DNA of 64,000 nucleotides, taken from Sphaerulina vaccinii. Lineage: Eukaryota > Ascomycota > Dothideomycetes > Mycosphaerellales > Mycosphaerellaceae. Every line of letters begins with the position of its first letter. The first letter of the stretch is position 1. The notes under the pieces were generated by a model. It saw only the letters and a program-made list of their open reading frames with translations, searched no databases and was not told the DNA's origin. A program made the translations under genes and the position numbers. The DNA lies in contig JAKUDP010000002.1 in assembly GCA_022570795.1 (NCBI GenBank), positions 372,001 through 436,000 on the forward strand. Direction: 5' to 3'. Below, piece after piece: positions 1-11,611 of this stretch.

Positions 1-1
1 T

Positions 2-1324
2 ATCGATGTCACTGAGTATCCTGAAGAAGGTGGAGTTGATTTCAAGGTGGGAGGAGCTATTGGTATTTGCCCACCAAACGATCCGGCAGTCGTTGAGGAC
101 ATCCTGAATCAGCTTGGTGTGCCAAGATTTCAGCGAGACAAGGCCATCCGCCTAAGGACGAACGAAGGACGATGGCCGACGATATGGGGAGACGAGGAAG
201 CTAGGGAACTGGTATCGACGCGACGAGAGATCTTGACCTGGACCGTCGACATCTCTAGCACAGCGCCGACCAAGCCACTTCTGAGTCTTCTGGCTGAACA
301 CGCCTCAGAACCGAACGAGAGGAAGATCTTGCAGTACCTCTGCAGTGCACAAGGTCAAGCCACTTTCTGCGATCTACGAACAGGCCCACATGTCACACTC
401 CAGCAACTACTTCACGCTTTCCCATCATCGAAGCCACCGCTCGAGTCGCTTTGTGGAGTTCTCAACCAACTCATGCCACGCTTCTATTCGTTATCAAATG
501 ATCCTCACGTATCATCAGAACGAGAAGGTCTCGCGGGTCGCAGGCTCATCGAAATGGCAGTCACCATCCACGAGACTAGCAACTTCAGCGGCGACCAGCG
601 ATCTGGCGTAGGATCCGGCTTCATGGAGCGCATTGCCAAGCGCTTCATCGAGCACGACGAAAAGGCGCGCAAGGACGCAGATGCACGTGGCTTCATGCTC
701 CAAGAGGGCGTCGCTGGCCGCCGACTCAATCTCCACGTTCCAATGTTCCGCGGACTCATGTCGAATCCACTATCTAAGAAGTTCAATGCAGATGGGCCTA
801 TGGTACTTATTGGGGCCGGTGTCGGTATGGCTCCTTTCCGTGGCTTCATTCTGAACAGACTGAAGAACGCCAACTGCGCGAACAAGATCTGGCTTATTCA
901 AGGTATCCGCGACACGGCACTGGATGAGATCTACAAGGGTGAACTTGGCGCGCATGAGAAAGATATCAAAAAAGTTGTTCAGTCCCGTGCGAAGACTCTA
1001 CCTCCCGTTGCAGAAGATGATGTCGGTGTGGTCAACAACACAGATGATGACGACCCGGCTAAGGTCATCGATCCAAAGAAAGTCGACAAAGTCGCCAAGT
1101 ACGTCCAAGATGAAGTACGGCAACAAGCAGACATCGTGTGGTACGTAATCAACGCACTCGACGGACGCATCTTCGTCTGTGGCTCTAGTAAGGGCATGGG
1201 CGAAGGCGTGGAGGCTGCACTCATTGATGTTGCCATGGACAAAGGCAACTTGGACTACGAGACCGCTAAGCAGTTCTGGGAGAGCAAGACTAGTGCTGGA
1301 CAGTATATTGCTGAGACGTGGTAG
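2..1324 (+). CDS. Diflavin-type NADPH reductase, C-terminal FAD/NADPH part (5' end outside window)
   Basis: The frame is open from base 2, so the gene starts left of the window; about 440 residues are visible. The visible part matches the FAD- and NADP-binding modules of the cytochrome P450 reductase/sulfite reductase/methionine synthase reductase family: a GGAIGICPPND segment at the start of the FAD domain, the FAD motif RFYSLSNDP (about 165 residues in), the pyrophosphate/NADP motif GAGVGMAPFRGF, and a C-terminal block VCGSSKGMGEGVEAAL ending in the aromatic residue Trp, as is usual where the terminal aromatic stacks on FAD. Such enzymes pass electrons from NADPH through FAD to FMN. The FMN domain, if present, lies outside the window. 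I see no intron in this part. The partner protein cannot be told from the sequence. Confidence 0.85.
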   Translation: MDVTEYPEEGGVDFKVGGAIGICPPNDPAVVEDILNQLGVPRFQRDKAIRLRTNEGRWPTIWGDEEARELVSTRREILTWTVDISSTAPTKPLLSLLAEHASEPNERKILQYLCSAQGQATFCDLRTGPHVTLQQLLHAFPSSKPPLESLCGVLNQLMPRFYSLSNDPHVSSEREGLAGRRLIEMAVTIHETSNFSGDQRSGVGSGFMERIAKRFIEHDEKARKDADARGFMLQEGVAGRRLNLHVPMFRGLMSNPLSKKFNADGPMVLIGAGVGMAPFRGFILNRLKNANCANKIWLIQGIRDTALDEIYKGELGAHEKDIKKVVQSRAKTLPPVAEDDVGVVNNTDDDDPAKVIDPKKVDKVAKYVQDEVRQQADIVWYVINALDGRIFVCGSSKGMGEGVEAALIDVAMDKGNLDYETAKQFWESKTSAGQYIAETW

Positions 1325-1703
1325 ATTAATGTTGTTCCATACGTCGGCGTTGATCAACATCTTGGGTATGCATTGCATAGCTTCAGAAAGCAGAGGAGGG
1401 ATAGGGCGTTTGAGATTCAGCGACTGATAGCGTTCTCGCAATACATTTTGATATCATATCTTGGGCTCGCGCTCCAAGTGTACATAAGGAGGAGGTAGAA
1501 GTAGTCTTGAATACTGAAAGTGTTCTCAACAAGTCATTCATTCAGTCTGACAATCAGGAATAGCGACTACAAGTAGCAGTGAACACGACGCGAAGTACAG
1601 TATGTATGGTATGCTGCATTCAATGCTTGCCTATATACATACTTACCTGCATAGAAGCTACTACAGACTCCTCATTCGTCTTACACACTCACATTCAAAC
1701 AAG
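1325..1703. other. Intergenic
   Basis: This holds the 3' flank of the reductase and the 5' flank of the next gene. The last 30 bases before the ATG at 1704 are an A/C-rich leader (CATTCAAACAAG), typical of fungal 5' UTRs. I see nothing else in it. Confidence 0.5.
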
Positions 1704-2123
1704 ATGACAACCAACAACGCTGAAAACAGCCCCGACCTCAACGCGCCATGGGACATCGAATACTACATCTGGGATCTCGAACGTCGTGCTCAAGATCTGC
1801 TAGAAGACGCTGAGTCTCGGCAAGCATTGGTGCGACATCTACAGGATCTCGAGGTAACCCGGCAATATGTGTGGGATGAAGTAATCGAAGATGTTAAGAA
1901 GGACCAAGATTCGTTGGAGAGGTTGTTGGAGGAATGTGTTGCTTGGAGGGCTATGCTTGAGGGGCATGAGATGGGGTTGGTGAGGAGGTTTGAAGAGGTT
2001 GAGAAGGCGATTAGGAAGGTGAGGGAGGTTCTGGAGGAGACAGAGGGGGAGTTGGAGGGAATTGAGGGTACGATTGTGGGGAATGGAGATGAGGTTGAGG
2101 AAGGAGGGCTGGCGAACGAGTAG
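1704..2123 (+). CDS. Small acidic coiled-coil protein, unknown function
   Basis: A 139-aa single-exon ORF. An upstream in-frame ATG at 1602 exists, but the segment it would add reads like leader sequence, and the ATG at 1704 follows a fungal-type AAACAAG context, so I start there. The protein is almost wholly helical and charged: from about residue 25 to 120 it has heptad-like spacing of Leu/Val with many Glu, Lys and Arg (for example LERLLEECVAWRAMLEGHE), which predicts a coiled coil. It ends in a Gly/Glu-rich tail. There is no signal peptide and no recognisable domain. The 3' half is rich in GAG/AGG codons, which may inflate the coiled-coil look. Unknown function. Confidence 0.55.
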   Translation: MTTNNAENSPDLNAPWDIEYYIWDLERRAQDLLEDAESRQALVRHLQDLEVTRQYVWDEVIEDVKKDQDSLERLLEECVAWRAMLEGHEMGLVRRFEEVEKAIRKVREVLEETEGELEGIEGTIVGNGDEVEEGGLANE

Positions 2124-2326
2124 GAGCTGTGATCAGTCCTGCAATGCCATCAATCTCCTGATGCGCCTTGAGAGATATTGCCTGCGGTCCTCGATGCCTT
2201 CACACCTTCCAGCCATGTCAATCAGCTATGCCAAAAAGCTGAAGCTGTGGCTTACGTGCAGGACGCCTACTGAGCAAGTCGATAATCCATTGGCTTCTGG
2301 ATACCATACCCTCTGCCAACGCTAGC

Positions 2327-5300
2327 CTAAGTCCTCCATGAATGTTCCACGCTATGTCGTGCAATTTCACGGGTCCGTGTCGCTCCTATACTCTCATCTC
2401 GTATGCGCTCTACCTCAGCAAAGTCTCCGCGGGCTCTTGCTTCCTGGCGTCTTCTGCGCCGATCTTCCCGCCGCTGTAACGCTTCCGACGCTTCTTCGCG
2501 ATGACGCTCCTCATCCGTGATGACGCTCCTCGCAAAATTCACATGTGAATCCGGGTCTTGGACAAGTGCTGCCGCTCTCGCCCAGTCCAGGTCGTCATCT
2601 GGAGTACTCAGGATGAAAGATCCACGACCGATCCAATTTTCCGACCACCTTGTGCTGTGCTGGGCTGCATCGGAAACGGGTTCCTCTGATGCCGTAGCCT
2701 CCGCATAAGACGGTGGATTACACAGGCCATCACTGTCATGTCGTAGCACGAGGGTCGAGCTGTTGTTTTGCCTCACGAATCGCACCGCCGGATGGCAAGA
2801 AGTATCGTCGATTTCATGAAGTCGCACCACATCCTGCGAGACCACGAACCAGTCGTCCTCCACGTCAGATGATTCCAGATCGTATGAGAACAGTCGTGCG
2901 GTCTTTGATGACCACAATGGCACTCCACAGGGCTTCTCGTGGCCCAGTCTGTTCCTTGGGTGATTTCGAGTCACAAAGTTGACATCAGCTGCCTCGAGAT
3001 CAAGATCGACGTCAAAAACTCCAGGTTCATCAGACCTGTAATACGACTCAGCGCGAGCACATACAATGTCTAGACGAAACGCAGTCGTGATCTGGTCAAT
3101 ATCAGTCACTACCGAAGCCGATAATGACACCATTCGCGCAGTCTTGACTTTGCGCATCTTGATCAATACGATATCCAGGTCACCTGTGGCAGAACGAAGT
3201 ACTTCGACATCGTCACCGTGGGCACAGCCAGAAATGCGTAGTTTACCACACTCATGTGTTAATATGAGTGCAGCCCATGCCAGATTCGTCGTGATGCGCA
3301 ACTCGAAATCCACTTCCGTTGACCTTGCATTAGTAGAGCTGTTACCAGGTGCGCACAAATACTGGAACAGCGACGAATCTCCATAGACGGCGGCAGTGAT
3401 ACGCGCGTCGGAGAGTGTTGCTGCGTCGATTCTGGCCAGGAGAAATTGTATGATGTCAGTGCGGCCTAGTTTGATGGCGAAATCCAAAGGAGTCCACATC
3501 ACATGTCGATTGCGTACGAGCTCACCCTCCCAGGACCCTATACTTGTCTTCAAATAGGTGGGATCCAATGTCAGGAGACTCTCCAAGACGCTCATATGGT
3601 CCTCAAGAACAGCCTTACCAGCGAAATTGAGGTCTTCAGTGGTGCGAAGAACTGCTTTGGGGTCCACAAGGTTGTCAGTTGTGCTGAATAGCCCCACCCC
3701 TCTATACAAGAGTCGCAGCCGGTCTAGAGTCGTGCCCATGGGTCGAGTTCGAAGTTTTGAGCTTCCGGCATTGCGTGTCACCCAATGATAGACAGCGTGC
3801 GTGTCTAGTATCTGTTCGAGAGCTTGCTTAAGCATAGAAGGATCAGACTCGAACAACACGACTTTCAGGTCAAGCAGGTCGCCGATATCGATAATGGCAC
3901 TGTCTGTACCCAGTAAGCTTAAGCTAAGCAACTCGTTGAACAGGTGTCGTTTCGTCGCCACCGTTGTGACAGCTATGGAGTCAGCCAGAACTCCAGGTGA
4001 CTCTAATCGAAACAAGTCGAAGTCTTCGATTAGTGTCCTCGAGTATGCATCGGCTCGTACTAGCGCTGTTATGTTTGCAGTTGAGTCTGTAATCATTGCA
4101 TAGAAGAGGGGACTTCGTAAGTCTTTGTCGAGATGGACATGAGAACTCCACTCCATCGACTGAGAGAGGTGATCCAGCAGTAGTCGACATATCTCCGGCT
4201 TGTTGTGCATTGCTGCCAAGTGTAAGGCCGAGCGATCATTCGAGTCTTGGTCCGCGACCACACTCCCGCCAGCATGTGGTCTGTCTCCTGCCTCACTGTA
4301 CTCCAGAAGAAGCCTCACTACTTGGGGATCACCTCTTTCCACTGCGAGGTGCAAGGCGGTGGTCTTCCTGAGCAGAGAGGTGCTATCTGGCACGAAAGGG
4401 AGCAGCTGAGATACGATCTCCAGTCCACAGCGTTGCACCGCGAAATGGAGAATGGGCACGTTTCCGCAAGTTGGATGTGGCCTGGTCCAGAAGGTGTCAC
4501 GAAATAGTTGATCGCGTCGAGACTTGTCAATAGCGAGATTCAGAAGTGCGCCGTGATCATTGGCCAATGCCCAAAAGAGTAACGATTCCACGCGAGCCTG
4601 CTCAGACATCCGGCTCTTTGAGATCCAAGGGTGCATAACAGCTTCAGCCTGCTCGAAAACGAGCTTCTCGAAATCTCGAAAATGCTGGGAGTCTCGGCCT
4701 ATACTGCGGAGACACCGGTGCCAGTTGTTTCTCGCGTAGTCCAGAAGTCTGATTTGTATGGTTCCCATCTCACGTCGCTCTCTTGTCGGCAAATGATAGC
4801 CAGCACTCTTGGGGAACAGCCTGGTGGTAGCCTGTGCGGCAACATTTGCGAGAGGGGGCGCAAATGCGCTGCTGAAAACAGTGTTGAAGAGTGTGGTAGC
4901 GGGTGCGCTAGATTGTGTTGTAAGGCCTTTCCTCAGTCCGACCTCACGACCGGAGAATGTCATGAGGTAGGCCGCGCACATGCCACCGAGTTCGAGCAGG
5001 GCACTTTCCAAAGTCCAAGACAATTGCGGCTGAAGAACAAGTATCGCAGCTTCACACAAATGAGCTAGAGCCGCATAACCTTTTGCTGAAAACACGAAAT
5101 CCCGAACAGTTGAGTGTGCTGGAAACATATGCAGCTCCTGGCCTGGAGCATCGTTAGTCGACCGGCGACCGTTGCCAAACACCACCAGATCAGTGGCTGC
5201 TCTCCTCACACTAATGTATGGAGGCATGTCGTCCGGGTCCAGAGATCGCTTAACTGGATTGAAGGCGAGAAGCTCTTTGACATGATCGAGGTGGATCGGT

Positions 5301-6775
5301 TCTGGAGAGGCACAGATCCAGCCGAGGACCTTGGCAGTATATCTCGCATCTGATCCAGGCTGACGAGCAAGACACTGAGTATATATATCGTCCAAGCCTT
5401 TTGGGAAGGTGCCCAGGTGTTTCTTCACATCTGCTGCGGTAGTACATGCGCCCATGGGTCCGAACATATACTCAATTTGCAGGCTTACCCAAAGAAACCT
5501 GTCAAGATGTCAGCAAGGTAAATTGTAATCCATACGCCGTTACACACATTCCCTCAGCTTTCGACAGTAGCTCATCCCGCACCTGCTGCCGTAGACTCAG
5601 ATCTTCCAGGAGCTCACCAGAACCGCTAATGGCATTCAGTTTCTTGTCCACGTAGACGATTATGTCATCTTGGTGTGAGTGAGCTTCGGCCAGCTGGGAG
5701 TCAAGCGCAAGAACTGGTGCATCAGACGGCAAGAACCACCCAGTCCGTGTGCTTACGAGTATCTTGAGCTTATATTTCTGGCTAAGTTCGCGCAGATAAG
5801 GCACCAGTGATGATACGTGAGCGCCCTCGGTATCACTATTGTCAATGCCGTCAACGATAATAGCACAACCTGGGAATAATTTGAGCAGTGGGGCTAATAA
5901 GTCGGCGCGGATCTCGTCGAGAGTGGGCTTCGAGCAATCCTCGTCGTACATTTGTCGGATCGCGAGACGCAAGTCAGCTGTACATGTTCTTAGTACGCCT
6001 GTTGTCTGAGAGAACGAATGCCCTACCAGATATATCTGTGCCTTGAGCGATCCTCCAGCGCAGTAGCTGTTGTGCCAGGCTCGATAAAAGATCAATCTCG
6101 GACCTCATAGGATGCTCGAAGTAGAACGTTAAGACTGGACAGTTGGTTGACGTACGTCGCATCGCTAAGTCCACAATGGTTGTCCTGGCTAATTCAGCAG
6201 GCATCCGAAGCATTGCGATCAAGTTACCTTACACTGCAATGGTCTTGCCAGAGCCCACTATACTTTGAGATTAGCAATGACTCGAGATCCAGCCTACCAT
6301 TTCCATACCTTTGCCTGTGATGAAGAGCTCTGCACTACCTCGACTTGAGAGCCATTTGACAATCTTTGGCTCTTCAGCCAGCCATAGAGCAGTGCCTTCT
6401 AGCTTGCGACTTGCCAGTCGTGCATGTGTATTGCGAACAGAGTACGGCGATATCCGATCAATTATGGATGGCCGTTCTACAGAGTTTAGCGAGTTTAATC
6501 GTTACTGAGGACACCGGAGCCATACCCCTAGCATGCTTGACCTTTGAGACATGCAGATTGTTCCTTTTCAGCCAAATCGCGATAGCACGCTCATCGCCAT
6601 CGAACCTGGCGTCGAGAGATCGGACGGAGCTGGGCAATGGCACGATCGCTTCCTCTCGTACGTCCTCCTCTCCAGGTTGCTGCACCAAGGTGTAGTGATT
6701 GGTCTGTCCGCCATAGACCGGTCCGTTGTGTTGCGTCGATCCCGTTCCTGCTGTGATCTGTTTGTACTCTGACAT
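2327..6775 (-). CDS. NACHT-ankyrin NLR-like (STAND) protein
   Basis: Six exons: 6526-6775, 6309-6476, 6233-6257, 6027-6184, 5548-5977 and 2327-5498 give exactly 1400 codons. All five introns are 48-51 nt with GT..AG ends. The NACHT P-loop GKVGSGKT is assembled at about residues 138-145 only after removal of the intron at 6258-6308, and the frame is then kept by the intron at 6185-6232. Walker B reads AIIVDGIDN (about residue 237), and the family motif AEGMFLWVSLQIE is restored across the intron at 5499-5547. Ankyrin-like repeats (TALHLAVERGDPQVVRLLL, SALHLAAMHNKPEICRLLL) follow at about 690-860, with one further unit near 1000, then a non-ankyrin region and a charged helical C-terminus. The N-terminus (QHNGPVYGGQTNHY) resembles the short Gly/Asn-rich N-terminal stretches seen before NACHT domains in fungal STAND proteins. 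Such proteins act in non-self recognition and incompatibility; the ligand is unknown. Confidence 0.9.
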
Positions 6776-7655
6776 GATGGGTGGCTATACCCACGAAATG
6801 TCATGGCTGATGTTCTGTGAGCCAGCAGCACCCTCAGACTTGCGCTGCACTTTGTGGGCCGTTCAAGACCTCCGCGAATGATGTTGTTGAATTGGACATC
6901 CTCTGCGTCGCATCGCGCGAGGCTGAAGGATTGGAGAGTGATGGTGGCGCTTATCATTGGAGGTGGCGATCATGCATTTTCTCGCTCCATGCCGCATCAT
7001 ATACACTGAAAAGTGATCCAAATCCATTGACACAAACCTCCTGCCTGTTGAGTCGGGTCACTGGGAGGTGATAAGACCGAAGTTTGCTATGTTGTTAGAT
7101 GAAGAGTGGAACATGAAGTATGGTTTGGGATGGCGGAAACAGAGTCCTACGACATTTCTCGCCGAGCCTATGTACGGTGACAGAAGTTAGTGCCAGCCCT
7201 CTGGGCCTTTCTCCCAATCTGACTGACCAAGCTCGTTTATCATACCATCGAAGAGCAATTTATCAGTGCCGTCATTGAAAGCATGTCAGTTCTGCAGTCC
7301 ACATGACTTACGACTCTATAATCAGCGCGCCACATCCAGCTTCTAGCACCTCTCGACTCTCCTGGAGTCCTACAAGAATGTCGGACATCTTCAACGAAAA
7401 AGACCTCTCACTCACTAGACGAAGATCAAATATCTGCCGAACAGGAAGTGCTAGATATCAAGCCGTACTGACGAGCAGCACTCTCTCCTTGAACCAAGAC
7501 TGGGATATTCATCTTCGTGGAAGGAGGCTCAAAACACGAGACTTTGTATGTGCTGTGGTCCACTTACTGAATTATACTAAAACATAGAGATATATCTGAC
7601 TACAGATTCTGCACTTTCTTCACACTTTTTGGAGTCGCACCCGATATACAGCTTC
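6776..7655. other. Intergenic between NLR and secreted repeat gene
   Basis: About 880 bases. Short ORFs occur (for example + strand 7303-7587) but none has a domain, codon pattern or splice context I can support. It should contain the NLR promoter (on the minus strand, upstream of 6775) and the 3' end of the secreted-protein gene. Confidence 0.4.
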
Positions 7656-9225
7656 TTACTTCTGGACACCGTATGTGGCAAGAAGTCCATCAACAAAGTC
7701 ACCACTCTCCTGGCCAGCCTGCTGTCCAGAAGAAGTCTGACCTTGCTGAGTTGCTGCTTGCTGGTCGAGCTCAGACTGAGCAGCAGCAGAGCCCTCATTG
7801 GTGGTCTGTGGGCCGAATGCAGCAGCTACATTGCCCTGCGAGTCTTGCGGAACTGTGGCTCACATTATCAGCATTAGGCGCAAAGGAGTGAGAGGGTCGG
7901 GGTTTGTCACACCAGTCGAGGCTTGGCTTTGCTGAGCGGAGACGCCAGGGTTCGCAGATACCATTGTGTTGCCTTGAGATGAGCTTTGCTGAGAGGATTG
8001 TTGGCTCGATGCTTGCTGTTGCTGTTGTTGAGCACCACCGAAGCTGCTAAGAAGACCGCCGAGTGGCTGGAGGACTGGTGCAACGAGGCTCTCGAGGCTG
8101 CCACCGGCTTGACGAGCTATAAAAATTGTCAGAAGCTGTCACCAAGAATGAGGTGCGATCAGTTACCCTTGATGTCTGGGTAGTAGTAGCCAAAACCACC
8201 TTCAGAAGGAGAGCCCTCAGATGGAGCACCTTCACTTGGGCTACCTTCACTTGGAGATCCGGACGAGGGAGAGCCTTCGCTTGGGGAGCCTTCGCTTGGA
8301 GAACCTTCGCTTGGAGAACCTTCGGAAGGGGAGCCCGAGGATGGCATACCTTCACTTGGAGAGCCTTCACTTGGGGAGCCTTCGCTTGGAGATCCCTCAG
8401 ATGGAGAACCCTCAGAAGGGGACCCCTCAGATGGCATTCCCTCACTTGGCGATCCCTCGGAAGGCGAGCCCTCAGATGGCATACCCTCAGATGGCGTTCC
8501 TTCGCTTGGAGAACCCTCAGAAGGAGATCCCTCAGATGGCTGTCCTCCGCTCGAAGGAGACTCGCCACCTTGTTCACCTCCGTAGCCATAGCCACCTCCA
8601 TTCATCGGGCGTGGGCGACCAGTACCTCCAAAGCCTGGGATGAAGCCACTGCCAAAGCCAGGAATTGATCCGGAACCACCACTTCCAAAGCCAGGGAATG
8701 GAACAATGGCGTTCACTGGGGCACGAATGTTGTTTATGCCGCCAACATTCTTGATGGCACCACCAAATTTCTCGCCACTAGGGATGAAAGTTCCTTTGCG
8801 CAGTCAGTATGGAGCAGCATGGTTGATGTGGTGACATACTCTTGATAGGGACAAGGTTTCCTGTGATAGCGTCCACTGGACCTGTGACGCTTGAGACTGG
8901 AGCGAGGAGGCTGGTGAGGCCATTGAGTTGACGTTCTGGGTGATGTCAGTAGGACTCTGGGATGTGAGCGTAGAGATGACTCGCTCTTGATGGGAACGAG
9001 AGTGCTTGCGAGGCCTTCGACTGGAGCTGCGACGCCCAGGACTGGTGCTGCCAAGCTTGTGAGACCACCGAGTTGGCGCGCTTTGTGAAGTCAGCATGGG
9101 TGGTGTCTGTTTCGAGCTGGTTGTGTTGCTGACATACCTTCCACCTTGTAGCCATTGTCGATAGGTGCTGCGACGACGACAGATGCGCCCAGCGCGATTG
9201 TCGATATGATGTTGGAAGTCTTCAT
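7656..9225 (-). CDS. Secreted low-complexity repeat protein with duplicated exon
   Basis: Six exons: 9138-9225, 8985-9080, 8840-8935, 8167-8793, 7913-8116 and 7656-7852, together 435 codons plus stop. Exon 1 encodes a signal peptide (MKTSNIISTIALGASVVVAA). Exons 2 and 3 are both 96 nt and encode near-copies of a 32-residue unit (RQLGGLTSLAAPV and RQLNGLTSLLAPV, both ending LVPIK). The intron between them (8936-8984) starts with GC. Exon 4 is Gly/Pro/Phe-rich (PGFGSG motifs, YGYGG) and then carries 23 tandem PSEGS pentapeptides, ending GFGYYYPDIK. Exons 5-6 are Gln/Ser-rich with a short amphipathic segment (LVAPVLQPLGGLLSS) that echoes the exon 2/3 unit. A Lys-Lys-Arg site before the second unit could be cut by a Kex2-type protease. 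It is probably a cell-wall or extracellular structural protein; no known family recognised. Confidence 0.8.
8198..8542 (-). repeat. 15-bp minisatellite encoding 23 PSEGS pentapeptides
   Basis: Twenty-three head-to-tail copies of a 15-bp unit, all in frame inside exon 4 of the secreted repeat gene. Variants replace the first residue (Q, T, M or A for S) or change Glu to Ser (two copies). Third-base changes are frequent, so the array is not freshly amplified, but such tracts usually change length between strains. Confidence 0.9.
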
Positions 9226-10391
9226 GACTGCAAGTTTGCCGAATGTGAGAAACAAAGATTAGAATGAGTAAGTGCAGTACGAGTTTGTGTTTTGTGCAAA
9301 GGAGTGTCGTTGTCAAGGTTGTGATGCGGAGGACGCAGAAAGAGCCTCTTCTTATGTATGCATCACATCTTGAAGCTTTACCAAAGCATTGTGTTTGAAA
9401 GCATCACAGTACTATGACCATCAGGACTCGAGATCTGTGTGTACTCAGTCAGTTTCAATACCCAGAGGCATGGTTCATACGACTTATACTTACCTGCGAG
9501 TCAACAGCGGATGTTTGTGCTGCAATTCTGATCACACATCTTGAGTCTTGTTGGTCCTGGATTCGACATGTTTCTGCTGTGAGTGCGGCGAGTCCGACGT
9601 GATAGCCAGACAGATCATGGTGCACTGTCGCAGTCGCTTGAGTACTGTGTGCATCGGCTTGTGTGTGGAATGCGTATAGCTCGTAGAGATGTGGTATGCA
9701 TGCCCGTTAGTCGCTGCTGACTCGCGTTCGTGGAGGAGATCCGGGCCGTCATGCAGACTGCCGCTTGTGGTAGGCAAATTTAAGCATAACTGAGCTTGCT
9801 GTCAGTGTTGTTAGCTGGAGTCAAGTGTATAACATGTGCCAGGATCTTCTCGGATAACGTTCGACGTGCTTTCCATAGTCTTCTCCATTCGCTTACGTTG
9901 CTGGCTTTGTTAGTCAGACATCGATCGAAGTAGCATAGTCGGCGATTGGCGTGTAGAGAGCATGAGCGCACAGCGAGGTCTATGACCAGAACCTGAGAAG
10001 ACCACTATCAGAGTAGACCTGCGAAATATAGAGTGTGCGGGCGGTTGTGAAGAAAGGGTCGAATGCTGCATATGGAATGTGAAGCCACTAGTAAACTCTG
10101 TCTGTGTCAGAGGCTTTCCTGTTCCTGATCTCCGTTCCCTATTCCGGACAGTGTGATGTCGATCTATGCATACTGTCCTGCTTCATACAGGTGCATTGAG
10201 AAGGAGACTTCTGAGATCGTTCGTCGGTCCAGAAGCATGTAGCCAGACTACCAGTTTGGCAGTGATGTACTTTGCAAATTTCAAGATGCATCGTCTTCTC
10301 TGATTCGTGCCGTTTTGATCTTGAGCGCTAGAGCTAACGCTGAGTTGGCGTGGTCTTGCACAGATCCTGTGAGATGTGAGCGACATTTTTA
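9226..10391. other. Intergenic
   Basis: About 1.15 kb between two minus-strand genes. It holds the promoter and leader of the secreted repeat protein (right of 9225) and the 3' region of the BTB gene. ORFs here (for example minus 9532-9777, 9780-9971) have no support. A minus-strand ORF at 10183-10479 could be a third exon of the BTB gene, reached by splicing from about 10424, but I could not decide. Confidence 0.4.
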
Positions 10392-11225
10392 TCATACTTG
10401 TGGAATGCAAGGATAGATCTTTACCCTCTCTGCTTGGTCTGCGTGGACATGCCATTGACAGATGTCGACTTCCTCCCATTCATCTCTACTCATACCCTGG
10501 CGATTGTCCTGATCCCATACCAGCTTCAAGACATCCCATAGTGCACCATACGGCCAGACGCGCTGGAACTCTTCGTCCTCGAAGAGCTCAGTACTGCCAG
10601 TGTTTGCGATGACGAAAGCGATGTAACGACGAAGGCCCGACTGCGCAGTAGTGTTTTCGTAGACGTATTGTAGTTGGTGCGTTGGAACGCGTTCGCTGTC
10701 ATCTCCCAGCTTGTTGATTGCATTGAGGCAGTAGTTGGCCAGAAGAGGCACTTCTCGTCTATCAGCTAGGACCCAGAGTCGGCAGAGGGCACCTTCAAGA
10801 GTATTGCCAGCCAGCTTCGCCGTGGCGCTCACAGGGAGCTGGCGAGTGTAGGTCCAGGCGACAAAGTGCTGAAAGGTCGCGACGTCCTCGTCTATGAGAT
10901 CGACCGCGCCGCGTTTGGCTTCAGCAAATTCGCCGTTGAAGCAGGCATCGAAGTATCCCGAGTAGAAGGCCAAGGCGCCTATAGTGCGAAGTCAGAAAGT
11001 GTCTCCGAAGTCGTGCATTTGCTTCAAAGATGCATGGTTGCGAGGGCGTCGGCGCAGTAGACCCACGAATGAGGAGAAATTCATTGTACCTTTGTGGACT
11101 TTGAAAGTCTTCACACAACAGCCATCTGCACATTCTGCGGTGCACTTCACGCCGACGTTGATATCGACAATGTCGCCAAAAGCCTCGGGCGGAGGATACT
11201 TGTCCGGTGTTGATGGCGGGGCCAT
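10392..11225 (-). CDS. BTB/POZ domain protein
   Basis: Two exons, 11090-11225 and 10392-10978, give 240 codons plus stop. The intron (10979-11089, 111 nt) joins KVHKG to ALAFYSGYFDACFNGEF, rebuilding the usual start of the fungal BTB fold. Further signature pieces are VDLIDEDVATFQHFVAWTYT and a long helical BACK-like tail (LWVLADRREVPLLANYCLNA). The N-terminal segment carries four Cys within a short stretch (CTAECADGCC). Proteins of this type are common in filamentous ascomycetes and are thought to mediate protein-protein contacts, often as cullin-3 adaptors; the partner is unknown. The last 13 residues (after about 10430) may instead be replaced by a spliced third exon ending near 10183, since a GTAAAG donor and a CACAG acceptor are present. 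Confidence 0.8.
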
Positions 11226-11611
11226 GTTGTTGAGTTAACTCGAGGAGTTGCTGTGTGTTTGTGTTTGGTGGTGGGAGGTAGAAGTTTCCGAGAAGACAAA
11301 AAGAGGAACTCGATGAGGGTCCAGAATGGCGCTAGAGACTGCCGCGCAGCAAACATTTCTCGCTTCACTTGAAGTCAGTATCGCGATCTTGAGTAGGTAA
11401 GTGAAACTGTGTACGCGTCTGTCGCCTTCAGATAGCTCAAGTGGATTTGACATGTGTATGTACTTACAATACGAAAGCCCTGTTTTGAACAACTCGTGAT
11501 GATCAAGTGCGAGCACACTGTCCACCTCCAGCTCTCACTACGCCCAAACATGAGACTTCAAGAATGCAATGATCGGCACCTCAAAGCTAAAAGATCGACG
11601 TTTCCCAATCA
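11226..11611. other. Intergenic / promoter of BTB gene
   Basis: 386 bases upstream of the BTB start on the minus strand and downstream of the LPMO gene. ORFs on the minus strand (11147-11368, 11235-11525) are short and unsupported. No clear TATA box seen. Confidence 0.4.

Noticed and set aside
8126..8668. Plus-strand ORF over the PSEGS repeats (Trp/Arg-rich)
   Set aside because: Mirror frame of the minisatellite; the minus-strand gene has a signal peptide and a closed six-exon model.
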